This document shows, piece by piece, positions 1 to 11,834 of a stretch of DNA of 64,000 nucleotides (within the stretch, counting starts at the first letter, position 1; the number at the start of each line of letters is the position of its first letter). The notes beneath the pieces are model-generated. The model was not told where the DNA came from, did not search any database, and saw nothing but the letters and a program-made list of their open reading frames with translations. Position numbers and translations under genes: made by a program. This stretch comes from Biomphalaria glabrata (Eukaryota > Mollusca > Gastropoda > Planorbidae). Location of the stretch: the NCBI RefSeq assembly GCF_947242115.1, contig NC_074714.1, positions 38,016,323-38,080,322 on the forward strand, in the 5' to 3' direction.

Positions 1-539
1 TCTGGCCAACGTTCCAGTGACCTCTGGGATTTTACCACCCAACATTTCAATTTTGGAGCGATTATATTATTATTTATTTTAATTACGCGATCGTTGCAAA
101 CATTGATACTGACAACTCCCTTTAGTAAGGCCGAGACGGAATGGCTGGATTTGTAGGATTCAGATTCACGCCGTTGTTAAACACATCGTTGTGTTGATTC
201 GAATCACAAAATAAATCTCCAAGCTGCAGAGATGAAGGCTAAGCAACAATGGCTGGTTTAATTTGTTTTGGAGTGACGGTGAATCAATTAGTGTTTTTTT
301 TAAATCCTAATGCAAATGTTTACATGCATACCGTTAACATCATTTAAAGAAAATAGTTAAAAAAATAGCTAGGCTTAGCTAAAAGAGAATATCAACTAGA
401 GTACGCGAAGATTAAACTAATTTCTCCAAGGGAAAGTAAATGTTTTATTCACATATTCAGTAGTTAAAATATTGCATGAAAACAACGTTTGAAATGGGCA
501 TACTGTTGTGTTTTTTATTTTTATTGCGAAGCATATATC
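1..539. other. AT-rich spacer, nothing recognised
   Basis: No open frame of useful length, no repeat shared with the rest of the window and no RNA-like structure was seen here. Confidence 0.5.
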
Positions 540-1040
540 AACTCTGTCTGTCTGGTACATTTTTAGTACGTTATTTCTCCCTGGCTGAAAAGTAAAGGGC
601 TTGGCCTTCGAACCGATGGGTGCTGGGTTCGAATCATGGTGAAGACTGGGATTTTAAATTTCGGAATGTCTGAGTTCACCCAGCTCTAATGGGTACCTGA
701 CTTAGGGAAAAAATAAAGGCGGTTGGTCGTTGTTTTGGCCACATCACACCCTCGTTAACCATGGACCACAGAAAAATATGACCTTTACATCATCTGCCCC
801 AAAGAACGCAAAGTCTGAGAGAGGGGGGTACTTTACTTTTACTTTTTATTTCTCCCACACACCCAGTCTCGGTTCAGTTTGAAACTTTACACAATTATTT
901 GTTGTACCTAACAAAACAGGAATCAAAGAATTAACTAATTAGTTAATTATTTGTTTGGTATCGAACGAGGGAAATAAATGTTACTTTCTGAGAGATGCGG
1001 CTGTATATGTGGAATTATTCTCCTTATTACACTTTGTATA
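540..1040 (-). repeat. Dispersed repeat R3, split by a SINE
   Basis: Minus-strand copy of a repeat, called R3 here, that also occurs at 5918-6115 (minus) and, on the plus strand, near 26740, 30541, 40065 and 51543. Shared marks are a run of CAGA repeats, the phrase AAATTTCAGCTTGATCCGA and a TTAATTAACTAATTGGTTAA core. The left 42 bp (540-581) and the right part (846-1040) are separated by a SINE and flank it with an 11-bp direct repeat. The class of R3 is unknown; it has no coding capacity. Confidence 0.6.
582..845 (+). mobile_element. tRNA-headed SINE (family S1)
   Basis: The head carries a pol III B-box-like GGTTCGAATC (about 627-636). The body has the phrases TGGCCACAT and CATCATCTGCCC found in all S1 copies of the window, and the tail ends in repeated ACTTT. 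It is flanked by the perfect 11-bp target duplication TTATTTCTCCC (571-581 and 846-856). It inserted into the older repeat R3. Confidence 0.85.
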
Positions 1041-2119
1041 CGTTTTTCCGCCACTTCCCATTTTCTTGTTGAAATGTCCGATAAATATTCATGGCCGTTG
1101 ACAATACATGAATCAATCCAAAAACATTAAAAAATAAGTTGATCAATTAGTGGTAATTAATATTTCATTTAATTATTTAGAAATAAAAGTAGCTTACTTA
1201 TGCAGCATGCGTTTTTTCCTTCATAGATAAGCTTTGTTTTTGTTTGAGTTTTATATGTTTGCTTGTTAATTTTGAATTCAAGAACTCAAGTGAAAATATA
1301 TACATAATATATTCTTTAGAAACATTATCAGGCCATTTTTTTTCTTTGGATATTATGTTAGATACTAGAGATCTGGTCCATTGATATACAATATATGAAG
1401 TCTTTTTAACATACTAAGTCTACCTTACTAAATAAAATTAGAAACAGCTCACAATTGCGATCTGACCCCACGATGACCTTTTGACCATTGTCCAAAAACT
1501 TAGCTAAGACTGTATAGCCTGACTACGAGATCGTCAGGGCTCTAAAATATCTTTTTTCATAGAACATTACCAAAGAAATGGAGGAGGCAGACAGAATCAA
1601 AGAATAGACGGGAGTGTGGATGAAAGAGACTCTTAATTTTGATTAAACACATAAAAATAGAGACAGTGGACAGATCGTGTGTGGGGTATTAACTGTCCAA
1701 CATAGTGACAGGCCGATGAAAGCGAAGGGTATATAGATGCAGTATCCCTGAAAAATCGAATAGAAAAGTATTTCAGTACACCTAAATTAATATGACATAA
1801 TTGTATTCACTCTGCAAAAGACTTCAGTGCAGCATGAAGCTTTAACGCTTGTTTCATCTATATATATAATTCTCTTCATGGCTCAACAGTTTGGACACTA
1901 AGAAGTAAAGAAAAGATCACTCTTTTATTTTTGCAAGTCGGACTAGAGTTACCCCACGAAAAAAAGAGGAGGGGGGGAGAACAAGTAGGATTCACCCGTC
2001 ACTAAATAGAAGGGCCGGACTTAACTATTGTGACCAAGAAGTCATGGAAAGATCACTCTTTTATTTATTTCTACCCCACGTAACTTTAGCGGCGAAAAAA
2101 GGAATTTCGCGGGCCCAGT
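1041..2119. other. AT-rich spacer with a short degenerate duplication
   Basis: No gene recognised. A phrase AAAGATCACTCTTTTATTT occurs twice (about 1912 and 2049), each followed by a CCCCACG motif, suggesting an old local duplication or two copies of a small repeat. Confidence 0.4.
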
Positions 2120-2226
2120 TTGGTTGGTCGTTGTGCTGGCCACATGACATCCACGTAAACCGTTGTTTCTGACCTTAACATCATCTGCCTTATAGATCGC
2201 GAGGTCTGAATGGGGAACTAATAGAA
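2120..2226 (+). mobile_element. S1 SINE, 3' fragment
   Basis: Matches only the 3' half of the S1 family: the GTTGGTCGTTGTGCTGGCC phrase, then CATCATCTGCC and the AAGGTCTGA-type end. The tRNA-like head is missing, as expected for a 5'-truncated copy. Confidence 0.65.
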
Positions 2227-2519
2227 TAATATTTACTATTACATATCTCCCCCCCCCCGAAAAAAAAAAGGTGTAAATTTTATACTGGAAATATTACATA
2301 CAAAAAGAAAACAATGGGATAGCAGAGGACACTGTTGTTAAATTTAGTACGTTGTGGGTTCAAACATGAGACAACACAACTTGTAGTCTGAAGCTTTACG
2401 ACCAAACGCTAGAACAAGTCGGCATATTAGAGAGGCTGTAACATAAAAACAAGGACTTGTAAATCTTCTCAGTGTGACCCTTTTATAATCAAACAATGTA
2501 AAGTATACCTTGCCATCTA

Positions 2520-2719
2520 AAGGTCATCAGTTTCATTTGGTTAGTAAGAATGTCATGTGGCCAGCACAAAGACCAAACTCCTTTTACTTTCCCAACTAAT
2601 TTCAAATACCCATTAGAATTGGGTGGACTCAGAATTCAAAATTCCAGTCTTCACCGAGATTCAAACACGACACCCCTCGGTGCGGAGGTCTAACGCTTTA
2701 CCACTCAACCACTACGCCC
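2520..2719 (-). mobile_element. S1 SINE, minus strand
   Basis: Reverse copy of family S1. The tRNA-like head is at the right end (TTTACCACTCAACCACTACGC, about 2697-2717) and the GTCATGTGGCCAGCAC phrase lies in the middle. It is more diverged than the copies at 582 and 61950. Confidence 0.7.
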
Positions 2720-2739
2720 CTTATGACCAATGAATTGAG

Positions 2740-3341
2740 GCTTAAATCAAGCCTGGGAAAAGTAATGTTATAGACGACAGTAGAGATTACGCTATCCACT
2801 AAAACAAAGAACTTGGCTTTGCTGTAATTTCACAGTTTGGCTGCCAAACACGAGGAGCTCTTCAACTCAGAAGATAAGAAGCGAGCTACCACTAAGAGAA
2901 ACTATTCGTAGGCCAAGAAAATGTTTCTCAGTGTCTTTTAGAAAAAGACTTATAAGAAAAGTTAGCTGGACTCTGTCAAGGAGTAGAATGGTCTGCGTTA
3001 CGTTCAAGATTTCTGATCTGATGGATGTACCGCATTAGTATAAAGACTGTCACGTTTCCCTAACTTTCATTGGCTTGGCGTTAAGTCTGACTGAACGTCT
3101 CTAAGACATGACAAGTCCTTCCCCATTATGTGACAAAGGAAAAGCCGAAGAGAGAAGAAATAAAGTTCATCCGATTTGGTCATTATGTCATTGTAGCATC
3201 AGTACAAGCTTTTCCATAGCTCAACAAAGACAGCAACTGAGAATGACCGTAGAGGCTCTCACACTATCAATCACTTTAGAGAGTTTTCTTCTCCTGAGTC
3301 AGTTTGATCCCTTTACATCCCACCTCACACACATACCTGTC
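2740..3341. other. Spacer, nothing recognised
   Basis: No gene or known repeat recognised. The open frame beginning at 3108 runs into the following minisatellite and has no protein-like features. Confidence 0.4.
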
Positions 3342-4045
3342 TCACGGCGCCCCATCTCTAAATACATCAAAATACATCTAAATTTCACGGCGCCCCATCT
3401 CTACATCAATGTTTCTTGGCACCCCATCTCTAAATACATCAAAACAAATATAAATTTCACGGCGCCCCATCTCTAAATACATCAATGTTTCACGGCGCCC
3501 CATCTCTAAATACATCTAAATTTCACGGGGCACCATCTCTAAATACATCACGGCACCCCATCTCTAAATACATCAAAATACATCTAAATTTCAGGGCGCC
3601 CCATCTCTAAATACATCTATATTTCACAGGGCACCATCTCTAAATACATCACGGCACCCCATCTCTAAATACATCTAAATTTCACGGCGCCCCATCTCTA
3701 AATACATCAATGTTTCACGGCGCCCCATCTCTAAATACATCTAAATTTCACGGGGCACCATCTCTAAATACATCAATGTTTCACGGCGCCCCATCTCTAA
3801 ATACATCAATGTTTCACGGCGCCCCATCTCTAAATACATCTAAATTTCACGGCACCCCATCTCTAAATACATCAATGTTTCACGGCGCCCCATCTCTAAA
3901 TACATCTAAATTTCATGGCGCCCCATCTCTAAATACATCTAAATTTCACGGCACCCCATCTCTAAATACATTCACGTTTCACGGCACCCCTCCTGTAAAT
4001 GAATCCATGTTTACCGGCACCCCTCCTGTAAATACAGTTACATCT
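3342..4045. repeat. Minisatellite, about 33-bp unit, about 21 copies
   Basis: Tandem units built on CACGGCGCCCCATCTCTAAA followed by TACATC and either TAAATTT or AATGTTT. About 19 units keep the CCATCTCTA core; the last two are degenerate with CCCCTCCTGTAAAT. Some units are lengthened by a duplicated ACATC step. The unit length is often a multiple of 3, so long frames appear in it; I do not take them as genes. Confidence 0.9.
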
Positions 4046-4235
4046 AGATTTCTAGTCTTTATGGGTAGTACACTAAAATACCGTCTGCAATTCGCGTTAT
4101 CTTTTCTATATGTGATAAAATGACCGCTGCCTTAGAATCCAGAACCTTAAAAGACATCATTCGTGATAAAATGACAATCAATTAACTATTAACACTTTTA
4201 GTTCATAAATGTGAACGATTTTTCTTATATGTTTT

Positions 4236-4295
4236 GTAAATTTTTTTAAATCATTAGACACCTTATAAGGTGTCTAATGATTTTAAAAAATTTAC
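4236..4295. repeat. Near-perfect 60-bp palindrome
   Basis: Two 30-bp arms meet without a spacer at 4265/4266 (CCTTA|TAAGG). They pair along their full length with a single mismatch pair. The sequence could extrude as a cruciform or fold as an RNA hairpin. It lies just beyond the end of the minisatellite, with no gene next to it. Confidence 0.8.
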
Positions 4296-4309
4296 AGGTG
4301 TTTTAGAGG

Positions 4310-5160
4310 GAAAAAAGTGCTAGCAATTTAGACAAGTCTCCAAAGGGGAGATAAGACCCAGATAAAATATTGTTTGTTCCACCAGAGAAGGGCGATAACT
4401 TGTGGAACGTTGGCTGAGTAATGATATTTTGATTGTTCACCCTGCGCCGCAATCGATAGAACCCAACAGATGAATAAGAATCTACTTTAGAACAATGGCT
4501 GTCGAATTACCCTAAAAGGCAAAGGGACAGAGGTTAGAGGTTACCCGTGAAATCTCATCCGATAAGTCTCGCGTTAACCGTGTCATTGTCAAAAGAGTTA
4601 AGCCGAAGGCTCTTCGAGCTCTAGGCTTGTAAGCCTGCTTGAACAAACGTCCAAGTCAATGCCTATGTAAAACATTGCTATGTCCGATATATCCGGCATT
4701 CCGGGCGCATGGACTAGAATGCATGGCCGAAGGCTGAGTACACTGAGAACCTTTCCATTTTCCTATGTTGTACCAAGCTAACCGTGCAGGACTCACCATT
4801 AGTGTAACGGTTCCTTGAGGAACGGCGCATGGATTATCGACAGAGATGTGGAAGCTCTCTTTCAACTCCGCACCGTGCAATGGGAAAGCTCTCGCATTCA
4901 ATTGGACACTCCCACAGGAGTTTTGTTTTGCTATTCATTTAGCCTAATCACTTCCTCAAGAAATCGTTTCCACCCGGGTGCCACGTTGAGACAGAAGAGC
5001 ATACCCTGGCTCGCGTTTACCAAGAATGTATGTAGCACCATTAAACTACTGATGAAATATCTGCTTTCAAATGCGCTGCAATGTTCAACTCATAAAGCAT
5101 CCCACAAAGTGACATATATTTTAATGAGGTAGAAATTAACATTTTCGCTACTTGGCCTAT
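4310..5160. other. GC-richer block of unknown origin
   Basis: Composition is clearly less AT-rich than both flanks. A minus-strand frame around 4901-4797 reads like protein and ends at a good splice donor (ATG|GTGAGT). No acceptor, homology or repeat family was recognised, so this could be a decayed element or an isolated exon. Confidence 0.3.
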
Positions 5161-5192
5161 ATGCAACATGGGCGTAGCCAGGATTTTTTTTC

Positions 5193-5228
5193 GGGGGGGG
5201 GGGGATTTTTCTTTATTCCCCCCCCCCC
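5193..5228. repeat. G12 run facing C11 run
   Basis: Twelve G (5193-5204) are followed 13 bp later by eleven C (5218-5228), so the strand can fold on itself. It is preceded by CATGGGCGTAGCCAGGAT, a phrase resembling the start of the repeat at 17845. Confidence 0.7.
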
Positions 5229-5249
5229 ATACACACACACGTAATTAAT

Positions 5250-5917
5250 CTTCTTTATATTTTGACCCTCTGTTCTTTCGGGCGTTTTTTTTTTTGTACC
5301 GTAGAATAGAGTCTTCCTTGAGTTGGTGGATAGACAGTAGACACCCTGCCCTTAGGGCTTAGGGGGGGCCTGGCCAAGCATTATTTCCCGTATTTAAAAA
5401 AAGAAAGAAAAAATCAAATTATGAGGTATCTGCAGTGCATTATCCTGATACTTTTAAAAAAAAAAACAACAAATGTGCTATTCAGTGCCCTTAATTAATG
5501 GAGCCCCAAAAAATGGTAACTATATTTTTGCTTTATTTTGTATTGGATGTCTCAATCCTTCTCTTTTTATTTCCATAGGCCTGAACGTTTTTCTTTAGGT
5601 TTTATTCTATCGCCACCATATATCTTCATATCGCTTTCTGTTTTTCTCTCTTACAGAATTATAGACCTATTGTGTAAAGAACGTAAACTAATTTTTAAAA
5701 ATCAAATTAAACATAGAGCAGATTACCGCCATTACCTTTTAGTGTGAAAATCGCCAACAGATCTAACAAGATTTTATACGATGGTAGACCCAGATCTATT
5801 ACCCCCGATTGTATAAAGGTGTATTGTAATATACAGAGTCGGATTTACCGCAGTACGAGACTCTGTAAACAAAATATGCATACAAAATAGAAGAAAATAA
5901 GGAAAACGGCACAAAGT
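5250..5917. other. AT-rich spacer
   Basis: No gene, RNA or recognisable repeat seen. Confidence 0.4.
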
Positions 5918-6115
5918 TTGTACACGTTATTTCTCCCTCACCCAATCTCGAATTAAGCACAATTCTTTCTTTTCAACACAAGAATTAATAAGAAAAATTA
6001 ACTATCGGTAATTAATTACTTTGGTATCTTGAACACGGGAAAGAAATAGTACTTTACAGGTGTGGTGGTATGAGTTGAATTAGTCCCCTTGAGGACTTGA
6101 ACCCTTTGCATAAAA
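5918..6115 (-). repeat. Dispersed repeat R3, minus strand
   Basis: Begins with AAAGTTTGTACACGTTATTT and contains the TTAATTA-rich core and the TTGAACACGGGAAA step seen in the other R3 copies. It directly precedes the large 30-bp array. Confidence 0.6.
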
Positions 6116-6198
6116 AAAAAACAAAAAAACAATCATGTAAACATTCACAAAGATACGCCCTTCTTCTTTCCCCATTTCCCAGCTGGTCCACACAAGAC

Positions 6199-9100
6199 CA
6201 TAGCGCATCGAGACAAGTGATACGGTTATATAGCGCATCGAGACAAGTGATACGGTTATATAGCGCATCGAGACAAGTGATAGGGTTATATAGCGCATTG
6301 AGACAAGTGATAGGGTTATATAGCGCATTGAGACAAGTGATACGGTTATATAGCGCATCGAGACAAGTGATAGGGTTATATAGCGCATCGAGACAAGTGA
6401 TACGGTTATATAGCGCATCGAGACAAGTGATAGGGTTATATAGCGCATCGAGACAAGTGATAGGGTCATATAGCGCATTGAGACAAGTGATAGGGTTATA
6501 TAGCGCATTGAGACAAGTGATAGGGTTATATAGCGCATCGAGACAAGTGATACGGTTATATAGCGCATCGAGACAAGTGATAGGGTTATATAGCGCATTG
6601 AGACAAGTGATAGGGTTATATAGCGCATCGAGACAAGTGATAGGGTCATATAGCGCATTGAGACAAGTGATAGGGTTATATAGCGCATCGAGACAAGTGA
6701 TAGGGTTATATAGCGCATCGAGACAAGTGATACGGTTATATAGCGCATCGAGACAAGTGATAGGGTTATATAGCGCATCGAGACAAGTGATAGGGTTATA
6801 TAGCGCATCGAGACAAGTGATAGGGTTATATAGCGCATCGAGACAAGTGATACGGTTATATAGCGCATCGAGACAAGTGATACGGTTATATAGCGCATTG
6901 AGACAAGTGATAGGGTTATATAGTGCATTGAGACAAGTGATAGGGTTATATAGCGCATCGAGACAAGTGATATGGTTATATAGTGCATTGAGACAAGTGA
7001 TATGGTTATATAGCGCATTGAGACAAGTGATAGGGTTATATAGTGCATTGAGACAAGTGATAGGGTTATATAGCGCATCGAGACAAGTGATAGGGTTATA
7101 TAGTGCATTGAGACAAGTGATACGGTTATATAGCGCATCGAGACAAGTGATAGGGTTATATAGCGCATCGAGACAAGTGATACGGTTAGATAGCGCATCG
7201 AGACAAGTGATATGGTTATATAGCGCATCGAGACAATTGATAGGGTTATAAAGCGCATCGAGACAAGTGATAGGGTTATATAGCGCATCGAGACAAGTGA
7301 TAGGGTTATATAGCGCATCGAGACAAGTGATAGGGTTATATAGCGCATCGAGACAATTGATAGGGTTATATAGCGCATCGAGACAAGTGATAGGGTTATA
7401 TAGCGCATCGAGACAGGTGATAGGGTTATATAGCGCATCGAGACAAGTGATAGAGTTATATAGCGCATCGAGACAAGTGATAGGGTTATATAGCGCATTG
7501 AGACAAGTGATAGGGTTATATAGCGCATCGAGACAAGTGATAGGGTTATATAGCGCATTGAGACAAGTGATATGGTCATATAGCGCATCGAGACAAGTGA
7601 TAGGGTTATATAGCGCATTGAGACAAGTGATAGGGTTATATAGCGCATCGAGACAAGTGATACGGTTATATAGCGCATTGAGACAAGTGATAGGGTTATA
7701 TAGCGCATCGAGACAAGTGATACGGTTATATAGCGCATCGAGACAAGTGATAGGGTTATATAGTGCATTGAGACAAGTGATAGGGTTATATAGCGCATTG
7801 AGACAAGTGATAGGGTTATATAGCGCATCGAGACAAGTGATAGGGTTATATAGCGCATCGAGACAAGTGATACGGTTATATAGCGCATCGAGACAAGTGA
7901 TAGGGTTATATAGTGCATTGAGACAAGTGATACGGTTATATAGCGCATCGAGACAAGTGATAGGGTTATATAGCGCATCGAGACAAGTGATACGGTTAGA
8001 TAGCGCATCGAGACAAGTGATATGGTTATATAGCGCATCGAGACAATTGATAGGGTTATATAGCGCATCGAGACAAGTGATAGGGTTATATAGCGCATCG
8101 AGACAAGTGATAGGGTTATATAGCGCATCGAGACAAGTGATAGGGTTATATAGCGCATCGAGACAATTGATAGGGTTATATAGCGCATCGAGACAAGTGA
8201 TAGGGTTATATAGCGCATCGAGACAGGTGATAGGGTTATATAGCGCATCGAGACAAGTGATAGAGTTATATAGCGCATCGAGACAAGTGATAGGGTTATA
8301 TAGCGCATTGAGACAAGTGATAGGGTTATATAGCGCATCGAGACAAGTGATAGGGTTATATAGCGCATTGAGACAAGTGATATGGTCATATAGCGCATCG
8401 AGACAAGTGATAGGGTTATATAGCGCATTGAGACAAGTGATAGGGTTATATAGCGCATCGAGACAAGTGATACGGTTATATAGCGCATTGAGACAAGTGA
8501 TAGGGTTATATAGCGCATCGAGACAAGTGATAGGGTTATATAGCGCATCGAGACAAGTGATAGGGTTATATAGCGCATTGAGACAAGTGATACGGTTATA
8601 TAGCGCATTGAGACAAGTGATACGGTTATATAGCGCATCGAGACAAGTGATAGGGTTATATAGCGCATCGAGACAAGTGATACGGTTATATAGCGCATCG
8701 AGACAAGTGATAGGGTTATATAGCGCATCGAGACAAGTGATAGGGTCATATAGCGCATTGAGACAAGTGATAGGGTTATATAGCGCATTGAGACAAGTGA
8801 TAGGGTTATATAGCGCATCGAGACAAGTGATACGGTTATATAGCGCATCGAGACAAGTGATAGGGTTATATAGCGCATTGAGACAAGTGATAGGGTTATA
8901 TAGCGCATCGAGACAAGTGATAGGGTTATATAGCGCATCGAGACAAGTGATAGGGTTATATAGCGCATCGAGACAAGTGATAGGGTTATATAGCGCATCG
9001 AGACAAGTGATACGGTTATATAGCGCATCGAGACAAGTGATACGGTTATATAGCGCATTGAGACAAGTGATAGGGTTATATAGTGCATTGAGACAAGTGA

Positions 9101-11163
9101 TAGGGTTATATAGCGCATCGAGACAAGTGATATGGTTATATAGTGCATTGAGACAAGTGATATGGTTATATAGCGCATTGAGACAAGTGATAGGGTTATA
9201 TAGTGCATTGAGACAAGTGATAGGGTTATATAGCGCATCGAGACAAGTGATAGGGTTATATAGTGCATTGAGACAAGTGATACGGTTATATAGCGCATCG
9301 AGACAAGTGATAGGGTTATATAGCGCATCGAGACAAGTGATACGGTTAGATAGCGCATCGAGACAAGTGATATGGTTATATAGCGCATCGAGACAATTGA
9401 TAGGGTTATATAGCGCATCGAGACAAGTGATAGGGTTATATAGCGCATCGAGACAAGTGATAGGGTTATATAGCGCATCGAGACAAGTGATAGGGTTATA
9501 TAGCGCATCGAGACAATTGATAGGGTTATATAGCGCATCGAGACAAGTGATAGGGTTATATAGCGCATCGAGACAGGTGATAGGGTTATATAGCGCATCG
9601 AGACAAGTGATAGAGTTATATAGCGCATCGAGACAAGTGATAGGGTTATATAGCGCATTGAGACAAGTGATAGGGTTATATAGCGCATCGAGACAAGTGA
9701 TAGGGTTATATAGCGCATTGAGACAAGTGATATGGTCATATAGCGCATCGAGACAAGTGATAGGGTTATATAGCGCATTGAGACAAGTGATAGGGTTATA
9801 TAGCGCATCGAGACAAGTGATACGGTTATATAGCGCATTGAGACAAGTGATAGGGTTATATAGCGCATCGAGACAAGTGATACGGTTATATAGCGCATCG
9901 AGACAAGTGATAGGGTTATATAGTGCATTGAGACAAGTGATAGGGTTATATAGCGCATTGAGACAAGTGATAGGGTTATATAGCGCATCGAGACAAGTGA
10001 TAGGGTTATATAGCGCATCGAGACAAGTGATACGGTTATATAGCGCATCGAGACAAGTGATAGGGTTATATAGTGCATTGAGACAAGTGATACGGTTATA
10101 TAGCGCATCGAGACAAGTGATAGGGTTATATAGCGCATCGAGACAAGTGATACGGTTAGATAGCGCATCGAGACAAGTGATATGGTTATATAGCGCATCG
10201 AGACAATTGATAGGGTTATATAGCGCATCGAGACAAGTGATAGGGTTATATAGCGCATCGAGACAAGTGATAGGGTTATATAGCGCATCGAGACAAGTGA
10301 TAGGGTTATATAGCGCATCGAGACAATTGATAGGGTTATATAGCGCATCGAGACAAGTGATAGGGTTATATAGCGCATCGAGACAGGTGATAGGGTTATA
10401 TAGCGCATCGAGACAAGTGATAGAGTTATATAGCGCATCGAGACAAGTGATAGGGTTATATAGCGCATTGAGACAAGTGATAGGGTTATATAGCGCATCG
10501 AGACAAGTGATAGGGTTATATAGCGCATTGAGACAAGTGATATGGTCATATAGCGCATCGAGACAAGTGATAGGGTTATATAGCGCATTGAGACAAGTGA
10601 TAGGGTTATATAGCGCATCGAGACAAGTGATACGGTTATATAGCGCATTGAGACAAGTGATAGGGTTATATAGCGCATCGAGACAAGTGATAGGGTTATA
10701 TAGCGCATCGAGACAAGTGATAGGGTTATATAGCGCATTGAGACAAGTGATACGGTTATATAGCGCATTGAGACAAGTGATACGGTTATATAGCGCATTG
10801 AGACAAGTGATACGGTTATATAGCGCATCGAGACAAGTGATACGGTTATATAGCGCATCGAGACAAGTGATAGGGTTATATAGCGCATTGAGACAAGTGA
10901 TACGGTTATAGAGCGCATCGAGACAAGTGATAGGGTTATATAGCGCATTGAGACAAGTGATAGGGTTATATAGTGCATTGAGACAAGTGATAGGGTTATA
11001 TAGCGCATTGAGACAAGTGATAGGGTTATATAGCGCATCGAGACAAGTGATAGGGTTATATAGCGCATCGAGACAAGTGATACGGTTATAGAGCGCATCG
11101 AGACAAGTGATACGGTTATATAGCGCATCGAGACAAGTGATACGGTTATTTAGCGCATCGAGA
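6199..11163. repeat. 30-bp minisatellite array, about 165 units
   Basis: A 30-bp unit (TAGCGCATCGAGACAAGTGA plus TAGGGTTATA) repeats for almost 5 kb with no insertion or deletion in the register: every second unit starts exactly 60 bp after the last. Variation is confined to a few positions: TAG/TAC/TATGG, GCATCG/GCATTG, TAGCG/TAGTG, AGTGA/ATTGA/GGTGA. Rare variants recur at spacings of 810 and 2160 bp, showing higher-order duplication. Because 30 is divisible by 3 and the unit lacks stops in some frames, very long frames exist on both strands: the minus frame repeats MRYITLSLVS, the plus frame SASRQVIGLY. I treat these as by-products of the repeat. Confidence 0.97.
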
Positions 11164-11834
11164 AAGCTACTAGTAAAGAAAAATCAAAAGAGACTATATT
11201 AGCTACAGTGAGAATTTTTTTTTTTTAATTTTATAACATCTAGGCATACAGTTTTTGTATTCCCCAAAATAAAATTATAAACATATATATATATTACTAA
11301 TTTATGTTTGAGTGGAAATAAGAAGGCAGTTACTTACAGAATACGTTTATTTTTGTTTTTAAAAAGAATGAATTAATTTTGTGCACACATTTCAGACATA
11401 TATTTAGAACAAGATTCAATAGGCAGTATTTAGTGTCCATTATTATTTAAGTTAAAGGCTCTTTAGAAACTCATTCAAGGAGAGCGAGTGGCTAAATACA
11501 CCAAACCCGAGTGTCTGTCCGTAGGCAAACCATTAAATTAGATGAACATTCCTTAAGTCAGGCTGGTTAGTCTACATCTTCATAACAATCAGTTAATTGA
11601 ATAATTATGGAGATTAACCATGTAATACAAATAAGCCTGGACAAAATAACGCACTCGTGTATTTTGTAAGGAGGGAGGTAGATTGTGGTTGTTCGTGGTT
11701 GGTACTTCATAGCTTTTGATATTCGTGCGGGAAATACTGACATTTTCCTCTGACCTACATTGTTTACCAATCAGGTAGCCTACCCATAAGTGGTCTCTTG
11801 GGGGTCATATCTGAGTTTGTATGAGATCACTAAC
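11164..11834. other. AT-rich spacer
   Basis: No gene or repeat recognised between the 30-bp array and the following hAT MITE. Confidence 0.4.

Noticed and set aside
3710-4123. Frame repeating FHGAPSLNTS
   Set aside because: A translation of the minisatellite; the unit length makes it open.
6080-11128. A 1682-codon gene on the minus strand
   Set aside because: It is entirely the 30-bp array read in one frame plus a low-complexity tail; the opposite strand is equally open. Kept only as an observation.
6199-11163. CRISPR-like array
   Set aside because: No spacers: units are contiguous and near identical, and the context is an animal genome.
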